Assembly (NCBI GenBank): GCA_022393335.1 | Contig: JAJEKB010021387.1 | Location: 878,383-942,382 of the forward strand | DNA: 64,000 nucleotides | Direction: 5' to 3' | Origin: Macrotrachela quadricornifera | Lineage: Eukaryota > Rotifera > Eurotatoria > Philodinida > Philodinidae | Shown: one piece after another, positions 10,601 through 22,279 of the stretch | Numbering within the stretch: the stretch's first letter is position 1 | How the letters are laid out: each line of letters starts with the position of its first letter | Notes under the pieces: model-generated | Told to the model about the DNA's origin: nothing | The model's input: the letters and a program-made list of their open reading frames with translations, nothing else | The model's database searches: none | Made by a program: the position numbers and the translations under genes

Positions 10601-13600
10601 AATTCCTTCATTTCCAATTTTATTTGATCGAAGATTAAGTTCTCGAAGAGTCTACATTACAGAGAGGATATGAAATATAAATATGAAATGTAACTGACAG
10701 TGTTATTTTGCAAAGCATCAGCAATATATTTAGCTCCTTTATCTCCGATTTGATTGAATTGAAGATCTAATTTTGTAATTTTCTAAGTGGAAAATATAAT
10801 ATTTAAATTTGAAAGTAATATCGAATAAAATAAAATTACCTTATTGTTTTGTATCTGAAAATATGCTTTCATAGCAACAGCATCGCATTTGTCATTACTT
10901 TTCACATCAAAATGAACAAGTTTCTATATAGATAACATGTTTAAATATATGAATAAATATGACAATTACATTTTTCTTTTGAAATAATTCGTAGAGACGT
11001 TCTAACGTTGTATCACTAATTTGATTGAAACTAAGATCGAGTACTCGTAGTGTCTGAAAAGAAAAAGAATAATCATTTTTAAAGTGAAATAATTTAATAT
11101 ATCGAATTACCATATTATTTTTTAAAGCACTAGCCACACATAGTGCACCTTGATCTCCGATATGATTGCTTCTGAGGTTCAGCTTGATTAATTTCTATGT
11201 GTAGACGTAATGAAAAAGAAACATATTTTGTTTCATAAAATTCGAATTTCAATTTTTATGACGACAATAGTAGCTCATTACCTTTTTGTTCCGCAATGAA
11301 TCAGCTAGAAGTCGTGCGCCTTCACTTCCAATCTGGTTTTCACTTAGAGTTAGTGACGTGAGTGTCTATTTTTTTTCGAAAAATAGAAAATGCATTACCA
11401 AACAGGTAGAAATAGAAAACTTACTGAAATGTTCATTAGAGCTTCAGCAAGAAGCCGTGCACCTTCTTCTTGAATGTTATTATTGCTCAAATAAATATGA
11501 TTAATTGTCTATAGAATGATTTCTATATTGGTTTCACTTGAATAATATGAATGATAGACTTACCTTATTGGTTCGAAATAGATCGCATAAATATTGTATT
11601 CCTTTGACTCCGATTCGATTACCACTAAGTTGAAGCGAAGCAACGGTCTTATTTTGTAAGGCCTTAGTTAAATTTCCTATACTTTCGTCATCGATGTCAT
11701 TATCCTGCAGAAAAAGCTGACGAATTATCTATACAATAAAGATGAATCGATTTTTAGAAAATAGAATAGAGATAGTTGATATAACCAGATTGTGTTCTAA
11801 CGAATTGCATAGATATTTTATCCCAAGACTTCCAAATTGATTTTTTCCCAAATCCAATGCAATAAGTGCCTACAAATGACAAATCAGTTACGATAAATTG
11901 AGCAAAGACAGAAAATAGATGAATAATTACTTTATTAGTTTTGATCGATTCAGCTATATGAAATGCACCCACTTCCCCAAATTTATTGTTTGCCAAATAA
12001 ATGCGTTGAATGATCTGTATAACATTTAATAAAAATAGATTGTCACGAATAGGCAAAGTGAGTTTAAAGAAATACCATGTTATTACGTAATGCGTCGCTT
12101 AAATGTTGTGCTCCTATAGGTCCAATTTGATTTCCTCCGAGATTAAGTGATATCAACGTCTTTTTTTTAAATGGAGCGATACAAAAACGAAATAGTTGGA
12201 AATAACTATATTACCGTATTGTTTCGTAAAAACTCTGCAATGTATCGTATACCTTCTTCTTCAATATCATTATTTTCCAAATTAATATTCCTGATTGTCT
12301 ATATAATGATAATGATGTATTTAATTGTATCCATAATAAGCAGGTTTGTTAGTTACCGTTATATTTCGTAAGGCATACGCCAAATATTTCATACCGTGCG
12401 GTCCCATATTCATACCTTTGAAATTTAGCTTTGCCAATGTCTATTTTAGAAAAATAGACACATTTCATATATTAGTAGTGTGAAAATAAATATTCCCTTT
12501 TTTATTCAGACTCATATATGCATACCTACACTGTCAGTAAATAAGGACTGCCTTGTAATGAAAGATTGTACTACATACCTGTAATAGTATAATATCATTG
12601 TTTGTATGTACCAGACGAACGATTGATGGAAATTCAATATCCATTGATAGCGAATGGAATCTCAATGTGGCATAAGGAGGCTGCCGTGTTTTTCTTGATA
12701 GTGATTGTTGTTTATCAATCATATGGCATCTTGGCGTTGTATAGAAATTGATTACTTTCTGCTTTAAAACATAGTCGCATGTGATATTCCACTTTTTGTC
12801 GAGTAACCAGAATGGAATTCGAAATTGATTGATAATGAAATCAAGATCTTTGATATCATCTTTTTCTTGCAAAGTATAAGAAAAGAAAAATTGAAATGTT
12901 TTCAAACTGTGTAGTTTCGTTTGGATCATGTTTGCCCAATCTGATCCATGGAAAACCGAGTCTACATTGGATCTGTAAGATATAAGCTTCAAATGAACGA
13001 GTGATGGTGTTAGCGAAAGAAGGAATTCAAAGTCGATCATTGATAAAGAGCTATTACCAATCGTCAACGATGTCAATTGTGGATACTGTGTTGAAGCGGA
13101 AGATGCCATGGTCAACGCGCTGGATTCGTTCATAACAAGTTTTATTATAGTAATAGTTTGTAAATGTGGTAAAAGGCAGAGAATTCGTATGTATTCTGTA
13201 AGCAAACATGATTTTATTGTGAGAAGTTTAATGTTGCATGAATTTGGCCAAGATATTTCTGTAATAGTATACTTTGATTTTATTAAATGCAGTTGACTAA
13301 GCGTTGGTTGAGTTAGAAATTTCGAAATAATCGCTAACGCTTTACTTCTATTCTTATCGCCTGAGTGAATATGAAATGAAACTAAACTCAAAATGGGTAG
13401 TTTATTCAAACGATCATAAACTTCCGAATCATTTAACTTAACCAGTGTAATTGATCGAATTTGAATGAATCGATTGATATCGAAGAGTGAAAAAAATAAT
13501 CTGATCTGATCTGATCCTTTCGATCTGCCATTAAGTCTCAAAGAAGTAATGCTTTCTGGTTGTACAAGTCGAGCAATCCTTTTCCAATCAGAAGATAACA

Positions 13601-13787
13601 TCGAATTAGGGTCCATCTGATACCGATTATATTCACTGATAATTTCGTAGAATCGTTTGCATACCAAACGAAGCTTGAAAATAATGAAGCGCACATCAAG
13701 ATTATTGAAAATATGGTGCAGTATTTCGGGAGGTAATGTCGATAGAGACGTATCTGTCATTGGACTATTGATTTTGTGAACAAACAA
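7617..13787 (-). CDS. giant F-box / RNI-type leucine-rich-repeat protein, one repeat per exon
   Basis: Exon 1 (12579-13787, 403 residues) has an F-box near residues 18-55 (LPPEILHHIF...LRLVCKRF) and an irregular LRR-like region. It ends CAG|GTATGT in phase 0. Then follow 32 exons, almost all exactly 84 nt (28 residues), all phase 0, of form TLxxLDLxxNxIGDxGAxxLADALRNNT (ribonuclease-inhibitor type). Low-coordinate ends are 12357, 12215, 12076, 11931, 11786, 11564 (165 nt, two repeats), 11425, 11282, 11111, 10970, 10840, 10699, 10568, 10431, 10293, 10155, 9946, 9813, 9680, 9542, 9383 (111 nt), 9251, 9111, 8967, 8834, 8693, 8558, 8331 (177 nt, two repeats), 8195, 8058, 7919 and 7781. A short last exon ends near 7617. 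Every exon is open, with usable GT/AG sites. The product is about 1,376 residues. F-box proteins recruit substrates to SCF ubiquitin ligases, with the LRRs as the binding surface. Two adjacent genes remain possible. Confidence 0.8.
8331..8507 (-). other. fused two-repeat LRR exon
   Basis: A 177-nt exon encodes a canonical 28-residue unit (VLTSLDLRKNQIG...) followed directly by a degenerate 31-residue unit (MRSSLVCLRLQENK...). The repeat-boundary intron is missing. This is the second such event in the gene. Confidence 0.7.
11564..11728 (-). other. fused two-repeat LRR exon
   Basis: A single 165-nt exon encodes 27 + 28 residues: a unit beginning IIRQLFLQDNDI and a unit beginning TVASLQLSGNRI, with no intron at the boundary. 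The other units are separated by 45-90 nt introns at exactly this point, so this is best read as precise intron loss. Confidence 0.75.
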
Positions 13788-15644
13788 TACAGTTCTTTAT
13801 TATCAACTGTATTTTAACCACTAACGTATTCAGTTGTCAAGGACACTTTTCACTTATATCAGTTTCACTTATGTGTCTTTACACAGTTGATTTCTATCTT
13901 ACACGTCATCAACGATAGTATTTACGACATGTTATTCTTTTGTCCCACTGATAAGAGATAAAATATTCAAGATAAGATACATTTTCTCTAAAATTGAAAC
14001 AACAAAAGAACGGTGATATTTACGGACGGTTTTTTCCGTTTTATTTAAGGTAAATTTTTTTTCTTGATAAAATATATTAATACTACCTTGAGCACACAAG
14101 TAAAATGAGTCAAGAACAGAATTTTGCGTAATACAAGTGTGAGTCTTGCAACTGAATAATCGTTATAGCGATGAAAAATGATTCTACAAACTCCCACGAA
14201 CACCCAAAACACTTGCGAATTAGAGTTGAATTAGGTTTTTTACGTTAGCTTAAGAAAAATATCAGGAACCCGCTTAGTTTGGAAACTGTCGATTATTATA
14301 TCCGAGGGAGCATCGTAAAGTCATTACATATTATGGTCGAATACGGTTTAAAAAGTAGTCGATATTATTACTAATTAGTTAATTATTAATTATTTATCAG
14401 TAACACATTTTCTTAGTGTCATAGTTTTTAAAACATGTCGATACTTAAGTTAGTTCGAACTTTTTTTTCCACCTAAATTATATCAAACAAGTTTTCAACC
14501 CATATGAAAAGAGCATGAAGAAAAAACAGGACAAATGGATCGATTGAAAACTAATTTCATTCTGATACATTTGGTTTAATAGTCTGCACGGAAAAGGAGT
14601 AAAACAGATACATTATCGCAAATTCAATTGAAATTTTTGTTTCATTAACTTAATTTGTTGATGATCGTGTTAGTCTAGAGAAAGTATCATTTTATAAATA
14701 CTTAAGGATTCACAGAAATGGTAACGCGGAAAGTGAAATCATTTTAGGTTTAACTGACGAAAAAATCATTGCACTACGAAATGTCGTGATCAATAAACAT
14801 GTGACAAATTCAAATAATATAAAAAGCCGACGAAGAGAAGAAGATTGCAAACAAATTTTCCTACATTTCTGTTGTCTTCACTGTAAAATGGTGAACATCT
14901 TCATAGACGTTAATCTTTGCAAACAAATAATTATTCAATGTTATAGTTGCAAAAAAGAAATTTTCAATATTTTTTACAAGATTCGGTCATCAATTTCCAA
15001 CAAAATAATGTTAATGCTGTCTTACATTCGATAACCAACGATCGAAAACTGGTATTTGAAATGGTTAATCAAGCATTCATTTATTAGATTATCATATGCG
15101 TTTAATAAGTATATTATAAGTATTCAAATAAACATCACATTTAGTATTGATAAAACGCCACATAGATATATTGATCATGTTGTTTAATAAGCGTGAATTA
15201 TGTAAATATTTCAAGAACATGATAACTTAAATTTGAATCAACAGAGCCTGTTAGACCAGTTATTATCGTGTGAACATTTTACTCAACTGCAAACATCTGT
15301 AAATGAGAATTGAAAACATCAACAACAGTAATGCTGTATTCTCTTGGTTTCGTCCACATTCCTCTACTCATCTTACGGGCTGCCGTTGCTGTCTATTCTG
15401 AAGTAATACAAACTTATACAAACATTTTATAGCTTATAATCCATTGCTTTTTAATCTTGAAACAGATTTAAAACTGCAAAATACCGAAGTGAAGTGTCAG
15501 ATAGTAAAGAATTGTGTTTGCTGATGAATTAATTTGATCTAAATCAATCTCTTATCAATTTTTTTCATTTTTAAAATAGACAGATCATTCGGATTTAAAT
15601 TGATGGTCTTTATTTCTTATTTTAGATTAGAAGTTCAATAATTT
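13788..15644. other. intergenic, no gene recognised
   Basis: The 5' flank of the minus-strand F-box/LRR gene and of the plus-strand Cys/His-rich gene, so it should hold both promoters (divergent pair). An 82-codon frame at 14786-15034 has several Cys and Lys but no recognisable domain or splice support, and I leave it uncalled. No RNA gene was recognised. Confidence 0.4.
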
Positions 15645-16229
15645 ATGGCATCCGAGGATGAATCCAGTGAATCTTCAGACGATACAAGAAATTTTTCAAA
15701 GTTGAAAATAAAGAATAAATCTGAAAACAAACCTCATTGTGGAGGACATCCTTGTCCAGACTGTGGAAATTGCAGTGATTGGTTTTATACTGAGTCCGAT
15801 TGGGATCATCTTCGTAATTGGAAGAAATAGAACAGAGAGGATTGGATGCGTTATGGTGAGCATGTTATTCGTGTTAATAAGAATGATAGATATGGAATAG
15901 CTTGCTCTCGTGATTGTCCCGTTGTTGATTATTACAAATGGCAGTATCATTCCGGTCCTGAATGGCATCGTCATAGCGGTAAATCCCATTGTTGGGGAAA
16001 ACGTAAAGATGGCATATGTGAGTGTCCTTGGGATCTTCCTGGTTATGGTTATAATAATGGTGGTATTTATGAAGGTTGTCTTCATCATCATAACCGTGGT
16101 TATGGCCCCTGGTGTATGTGTACAAGCAATATACCTGAAGAATATTTCGAGGAAAAAGCGCGACGACGTTTCCCCTCACCTCAATCCAAAGATACAAGAT
16201 CACCTATCGATATTAATGATGTCGAATAG
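15645..16229 (+). pseudogene. Cys/His/Trp-rich protein with one in-frame TAG
   Basis: One reading frame of 195 codons is broken only by TAG at 15828-15830 (codon 62). On both sides it has the same character. An acidic Ser-rich head is followed by PHCGGHPCPDCGNCSDWF, then, after the stop, Trp-, Cys- and His-rich sequence (HSGPEWHRHSGKSHCWGKRK, CECPWDLPGYGYNNGGIYEGC, WCMC), and a charged tail. The CxxC/HC spacing suggests metal binding. I think of bdelloid proteins with a similar HCG..CP.CG.C.DWY pattern but cannot name the family. No frameshift and no plausible intron removes the TAG: the only GT...AG spanning it is 17 nt. It may be a young null allele, a pseudogene or a readthrough gene. Confidence 0.6.
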
Positions 16230-16672
16230 AAGCATTTCGTTCATTCACATTTTGATTAATAAAACTTATTGATGTATACGAGAAACAACACATTATAAAT
16301 CACTCATAATCATTTTGATACATAAAAGATTTTTTTATGAAAGAAATCAATTTGTAAGGTGTTCCTAGTTTGCCTTAAATAGTAATCTTGAGGGTGAAGT
16401 GGGTGAGTATTATGTAAAAGAGCTCCTAGGTCCTTAGATTTCGATCTTTCTCAAAGGTCAAGTCATCAGGTAGGATTTAACACTGTATAACTTTCAAAAT
16501 TGAACTTTAAAAAACAAAGAAACGTTATACACAATAGGTAACTAATACCACTACATCAATCTATTTTTATTTAGAGGATAAGCATAAGCGAGAATATATA
16601 TGAAAATGAATATGCTCTAACAAAAAGCTATTGAAAAGTTATTTTTTTTTGAATCATATCTATTGGTTTTGT
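16230..16672. other. convergent intergenic spacer
   Basis: Lies between the 3' ends of the plus-strand Cys/His gene and the minus-strand LicD-like gene. It has AATAAA at about 16258. Nothing else was seen. Confidence 0.5.
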
Positions 16673-17437
16673 TTAATGCCATGATTTTTTCAATGTCGTC
16701 GGATTTTTGCTTCTTGCTCGATAGCCTAAATCTTCAATAGATAATGGACATTGAATATCAATTTCAAAATATTGATTCGATCGATGATCCATTTTCATTT
16801 CAATCATTCGATCCCAATTTTTAAAATGACGATCTAAATATGATCGTCGATTTTCAGCACCACCGATAGCCCACAACATTAAATGACCAAATGGTATTCG
16901 GTCAAAAGGCTTTTTCCAATCAGATCGACTTAAATAATAATTCGGATAATCATGATAGGCCATATCCTCAGCATATATATATTGTTGCTGGATTGAATCC
17001 CAACGAATAGCGATGAGATCAAGAAATGGCCACTTACTAGTCCATTGTTCGATCCCATTGGTCCAAAGACCAGGTGCTAGACATGGACTATCTTCATGTG
17101 TTATTTGAAGTCCCCATCCTGGAACGTCAATAATTTCGAGACCATATTCAGCAAAACTACCACTTAATGCTTTAATTTTAGGTAAATCATCCTGAAGAAC
17201 ATTGAAATCGGCGTCGTTATCATGTTTGATAAGACCACCATTTCGAACGGCACCTAATAAAGTACCACCTTCAATCGTGTATCGAATATTATTTTGATTG
17301 AGGAGCTTATCTGTCATATCCACAATATCATACAATTTATCGACTTCATTATCATTTAACTTTTCTTTCTCCAATCTTTGTCGCATGTTTTCATAACAGT
17401 TATGATCAACATCTGTTATGAGAATTGATTGTTCCAT
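16673..17437 (-). CDS. LicD/fukutin-like nucleotidyltransferase-fold protein
   Basis: A 254-residue intronless frame. Residues 53-77 carry the LicD-family signature: YTIEGGTLLGAVRNGG, then HDNDAD with the acidic metal-binding residues, and around 127-142 EQWTSKWPFLDLIAI. LicD and fukutin-related proteins belong to the nucleotidyltransferase-like fold and attach phosphocholine or ribitol-phosphate to glycans. The acceptor here is unknown. There is no signal peptide or membrane anchor, unlike animal fukutins, so a soluble or bacterial-style enzyme is more likely. The absence of introns in a window full of spliced genes is compatible with horizontal acquisition, but G+C is low, as in the neighbourhood. 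The length is typical for a single LicD domain. Confidence 0.8.
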   Translation of the reverse strand: MEQSILITDVDHNCYENMRQRLEKEKLNDNEVDKLYDIVDMTDKLLNQNNIRYTIEGGTLLGAVRNGGLIKHDNDADFNVLQDDLPKIKALSGSFAEYGLEIIDVPGWGLQITHEDSPCLAPGLWTNGIEQWTSKWPFLDLIAIRWDSIQQQYIYAEDMAYHDYPNYYLSRSDWKKPFDRIPFGHLMLWAIGGAENRRSYLDRHFKNWDRMIEMKMDHRSNQYFEIDIQCPLSIEDLGYRARSKNPTTLKKSWH

Positions 17438-18609
17438 GTTAAAATGGTGTAAAGATACTTTGATATCCTATTACCTAAATTCAATAAGAAATGATAGTAG
17501 ATATTTTTAGCGGATATATTTAGGCAATCAGAAATATGAAACTTATACACTACAAATCATGTTTTTGTAGTCAACAAGTTAAAACATTATTATTCGGATA
17601 TTTTTATCTGTATATATAGCGTTTAATATCTGTTTTCAAAATGTAGTCAATTATAGTTAAAGATACTTATTTAGAAATAAATATAAAAAGAAGTCATACA
17701 AAAATATACTACTCGGTTTCTTTTAAACGTGGTAATTCTATTAGATTAAGTCTATTCTTCATTCATGCCCAATAGTATTGAAGCTTCATTTTACTCAAAA
17801 AACGGTTGTCTAATATATTTACTAATAAATTTTTGGTTTAATTTACCTTATCGAAGAGATGTATTATAAATGAATAAACAATTGTTGTTTTTCCATTTTA
17901 ATGTCTTTAAAACAAAGACACAAAGAAACAAAGAATATTTCAACAATGGATCGATATATTGATCAATAGAAATTAACAGATAATATATGAATATCTATTG
18001 GCGAGGTTCATTCAAAAAATGCTGTACTAAACATGGCTGCTAAATAAAATGATTGTAATATGAAATGTCATTGATTACTATGTTTAAAAATATTCTTCTA
18101 ATAAATATTTTCTCTTTTATTCTTCTTTAGACGGCTAATATATATTCATTATATTAGAATTTGCTTATCTTATTTTCAATAACAGTAATTAATGATTTAC
18201 TATGTTCGTTTGTCTCTTCATGTCATTGATATCACATAACAAAACATTTTTCAATTAATTATATCAAGTTATTTAAAAATAGAATTGATTTGTAATATGC
18301 TCTCATGGTGAATGCAATATTATTTTAATATTCAAATATGAGTATATCTATTTAACTTTTATTAACTAAATAAATTATTAACACATCATGATGTGTATTA
18401 TCCTATTTAGTTTTGATGAATAATTACAAATATTTAATACTTCTTTCATATGAACTTTTCAAACAAAAACATTATTTTTTCTTTAAAATGTTTATATATT
18501 ATAGATCAATATGTTTACAAGATAATTATTGTTCATATGATAAAATGAATAATCTTGAAAAAATATGACACTTTCATTCTCTCATTGTTAACTTTACAAT
18601 GTGAATAAC
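17438..18609. other. intergenic, strongly AT-rich
   Basis: The 5' flank of the LicD-like gene. No open frame, RNA gene or recognisable repeat seen in about 1.1 kb. Confidence 0.5.
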
Positions 18610-18707
18610 CAAGGGGGAAAAAGCAGATTTCAAGATTTTAAGATTTCAAAAGATTTCAAGAGATTTCAAGAGATTTCAAAGTGTCAAAATCTGCTTTTTC
18701 CCCCTTG
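18610..18707. repeat. hairpin with 21-bp perfect arms and AGATTTCAAG tandem core
   Basis: CAAGGGGGAAAAAGCAGATTT (18610-18630) is the exact reverse complement of 18687-18707. The core between them is a tandem of the 10-mer AGATTTCAAG and variants. It looks like a compact MITE or foldback element inserted just before the transposase fragment. Confidence 0.75.
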
Positions 18708-18713
18708 CTTGAA

Positions 18714-19035
18714 ACGATTACAAATACCCGACAAAACGACTGACAAGATACAACCACTTGACATGTATTTCAATCGTCAGATGAAAGGTATTATTCGTCG
18801 TATATATGATCGGGTTGCACTTGACCAATTGAATATTCAAATGTCAGATCGAAACTTGTTTCTCTTTCGACTCTTCTTCATGCGAAGAAGAGAGATGTTT
18901 AACTCCTGGTTTCATCTGTTGTTCATGGTATCGAAATATATTATGCTTTCGTCACTTCTACATGGACTATCATTACCATTAAAGTTGTTTTTTCCACATG
19001 TGTGGGTTAAACATTGTTTCGTTTCGTGTTTCTGA
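18714..19035 (+). pseudogene. C-terminal fragment of a Tc1/pogo-like DDE transposase
   Basis: The translation after the hairpin reads LQIPDKTTDKIQPLDMYFNR, then a run of basic and hydrophobic residues (KGIIRRIYDRV...). The pattern P-x-x-T-T-x-x-I-Q-P-L-D is the hallmark around the last part of the catalytic core of Tc1/pogo-like transposases. The upstream domains (DNA binding, first two catalytic aspartates) are absent, and similarity fades after about 19000. The formal open frame begins inside the hairpin at 18601, which is fortuitous. Confidence 0.55.
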
Positions 19036-20252
19036 TGAATTAAAGAAATTACTTCTGTTGAAGTTTTCATATTTCATGATCCAGTTCAGTTGAAGATTCA
19101 ATTGTTGGATAGTTCAAGAACTGTAATCGAACCATACTGATATAGTTTAAGTTTCAAAACAATAGGATAATATATGAACGTTTATTTCAAAGATGAGAAA
19201 AATCCCTTTTTTTACAATCTAGTTTTGGCCATATCTCGGGAAAGAAGAGCCATAAGCACTAATCCTTCTAGGCTTTTCTTAGTCCCACTGAGGCCTACCT
19301 ATAGCCAAAAGATGAAGCTAAAAGCTCGGAATCAGTTGAGGTAGTTCCCTCGTAAGTTCATGTGCAAAACAACTGTTTTCGGTTTTGAACTTTGATTGAG
19401 TGTATTGAGGTTGATATTCTGAAATCTCTAGGTCTTTCATCCAAACTATATGGTAAATTGTCAAAAAAAAACACTGCAATGAAGTTAAACATTCATTTTT
19501 TAAAATTTTTATGCTTGCATTTTTAGACGTCAGTCATGTGTTACTTCGGTTAAGGCTACAATCTCAATTCAAACAATATACATTTAAGCTAATCTATTGA
19601 GATGTGAAGTCAGAAACTCATTAAAACCATTAGAGAATCAGATTTTAGTTGGTTTGGTTCACAATTTATAGGCAAACTTATAAGAAAAAATATTTATTTT
19701 TTTCTTTCAACCGTGTCGGTTAAAAGCGTATTGATTATTTACTGTGAAAACCTGTTTTTTCCTAAAACCAAGATGATGCAATGATATTGTCTACTAGTAT
19801 GAATAGAAGTGAACGAAGATGAGAATGGTCATTCAATTGTCGACAATATTCTTTTCTTTCATATCTTTGATTTTATTTGAATGGTTGTTTGATAATGGTT
19901 CACTGACCATGAGTCATTATTATATAATCAGTTGAATTAAGTCAAGAGTATTCTTTTTCTTCTTTTATGTGGTAGTCCTATTTGAGAGCAGTTGGCATAC
20001 TCTCGCAACCAGAAAACCAAGCTGGTAACAGTGGCAATATGATAACCCCCTCATTAGTCCACACGACATATGCTAATTCGAGTATGGTCATGCGGCCATC
20101 AATCCTATCATCAGGGACGGTTTTCTAGTCGCGCACCCGCGAATATTTAACATATTTAGTAATTCATCAAGCAAAAATAAGCATTCTTTTATTCAATGCA
20201 AATCATCTGCAATTGCACACTCACAAACAAATAAATATCATTCAGTTCTTGT
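19036..20252. other. intergenic with one unusual G+C-rich island
   Basis: Mostly AT-rich. It includes repeat-like phrases also seen elsewhere in the window (GGCCATATCTCGGGAAAGAAG at about 19227). A G+C-richer island at 19971-20146 is described as a finding. No gene was recognised. Confidence 0.4.
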
Positions 20253-21166
20253 CTATTCAATTGAAAATTTTTGTACACGATAATTCTGCCAATCGGCGAC
20301 ATAGAGGTTTCCTTGTCGATCGAACGATAAACCAAAAGGATAGTGTAATTGATTCGAGTGGTCTCCATAACCATTTCCACCAGCAATAACACTTCCTTGT
20401 CTACTTCCTTTTGCCCATCGCATTATTCGATCATTTTGCGAATCAGTCACATAAACAGTGCCCAGCTGATCAATAATCACTCCTGTAGGATGCTTCAATT
20501 GTGAGAGACTATTTCCTTCTCCATTTCCACCAGCTACAACTATCCCTTCTTTTGCATCTTCTTCCCATTTCATCACACGATTATTTCCTGTATCTGACAC
20601 GTACACTGAATGATCTCGATCGATAAATACGTATCGTGGGTCAAAGAGTTGATTGAGACTATTTCCTTGTCCATTTCCACCTGCAACCACTTTTCCTTCA
20701 TTCTCACCCATTCTATATTGTCTCACTTCATGTTTTTCATTATCAACAACATAGAGAAATCCATTCTCATCCATTGTCAAACCCCAACAAGAAACATTCG
20801 AAATGATTATTTCTCCACTTGTTCCATTTTGACGAGGCCATCGAATCACTCTTCTATTCTCTCTATCACTAATTATAAGACTATCTCTGTCTTTGTCAAC
20901 AATCACATCCCAAGATCGTCTTAACTGATTAAGTTCATTTTCACTAACAATCACTCGACCACTCGTCGCACCACATTTCCATTCCATAATACGATGATTA
21001 TCCGAATCAGTGATATAAATCGTTTGATCATCATCAACATATAAACCAGCTAGTACATTGAGTTGATTGCTTTCATTTCCACATCCATTTCCTCCAGCGA
21101 CAGTTATACCATTTCGGTTCCATGTTGCATTTGGATGAATATCAATCGAACTCGCACGAAGTGGTA
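20253..21166 (-). CDS. NHL-repeat beta-propeller protein (last exon)
   Basis: The exon follows a TTTTATTTTAG acceptor at 21167 and runs to the stop at 20253 (303 residues plus two bases). It contains at least five NHL-type blades. Their recurring markers are VAGGNGxGNxxNQL (four copies) and xxYVxDxxNxRVMKW (TDSDNHRIMEW, SDTGNNRVMKW, TDSQNDRIMRW, ADWQNYRVQKF). NHL propellers are protein- or RNA-binding surfaces. In this bdelloid-typical family they usually follow a signal peptide or membrane segment, so the product is probably extracellular. The upstream exon or exons, expected above 21166 on this strand, could not be located with confidence, so the gene is incomplete here. The in-frame ATG at 21198-21200 lies in the presumed intron and I do not use it. 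Confidence 0.8.
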
Positions 21167-22279
21167 CTAAAATAAAACAAAAATGTTCATTAAAATTCAA
21201 TACTTATAACATTGAAATGATTCTCTAAATATCATTCATTTATCTTCAAAATTAATATTTTATTCAGTCTTAGAATATTCATTTACTATTTCTTTTCAAA
21301 AAGATACGATTCGTATAACACTACTGTGAGTAACTAAAGTATCAACTGGTAACAATGTAAAATGCATAAATCATAAAAAGCAGGTCTTTCATATCGTTTT
21401 TTTACAAAGCCTTCTTATCAAGTTCACAGGATTTTCGTACCGCTCTTACAGAATGATTGTAATGTAAAAGCGCTCATGTCACCAAAATTGCCGCAGTTTA
21501 GATGATTTATCGTGATTTTCAAAAAAATGGACGATTTTTGTCCGATTTTCATCACATGGGCATTTATTGTAATCTCTAATCAGATGTTGCTGACAGGGTT
21601 TTTACATTGAAATTGGTGATCTATTAAAATTATAACAAAGAAAAAAGTTCAAGAGCAGAGGGAGAGAAGCAGAGCATAGTTATAGATAAAGTTTTCTCTT
21701 CTTTTAAATTTGTTTTCGTAATAGTAACAAGAAGCAGTAAAATTCAGACAATATGTAGGGAGAGAAGAATGAACAACAAAAAATGTCTAAGTGGTGGAAT
21801 TATGAGTACACTTAATTGATTTTCTTAACTTTAAGCCAACAATTTCTACAAGAAATAGTCGTATACAAAACTTATAAAAACATAACTAAAGAACTAGACA
21901 TAGCTAATGATTTATCAGATATTTGTAAGTGTGAATTTTCGTAACGAATGCCTTGTTTTTTTGGCAGAATGTCAATCTTTTGTTCTGATCATGAATATAA
22001 TGAGAACTTAATTGTAAAAACTCTGCAAATTTCTCGTTACGAGTTGATATATCCTTTAACTAACAAATATTGTCGTGCTTAATAAATAGTTAGAGATTAC
22101 GACGAATGTATTTAGAATAGATGAAATTATTCATGCTCAACAATTCAGAAAAAAAATACATCTCAATTTATGATTTAACTATGCTTTTTTCTTCTATTAC
22201 AAGACCAAAGGTGTTTTACAACTGAATCTGTTACAAAACGAACATGCAAACAGACATATTTCTATTTTTTATAAAAAAA
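21167..22279. other. 5' region of the NHL gene / intergenic
   Basis: Must hold the NHL gene's intron and probably its first exon, neither of which I can place. AT-rich, with no other features recognised. Confidence 0.4.

Noticed and set aside
15696..16272. Several 109-131-codon frames overlapping the Cys/His-rich gene in other frames
   Set aside because: Ile/Thr-rich or His/Tyr-rich translations that are shadows of the compositionally biased real frame.
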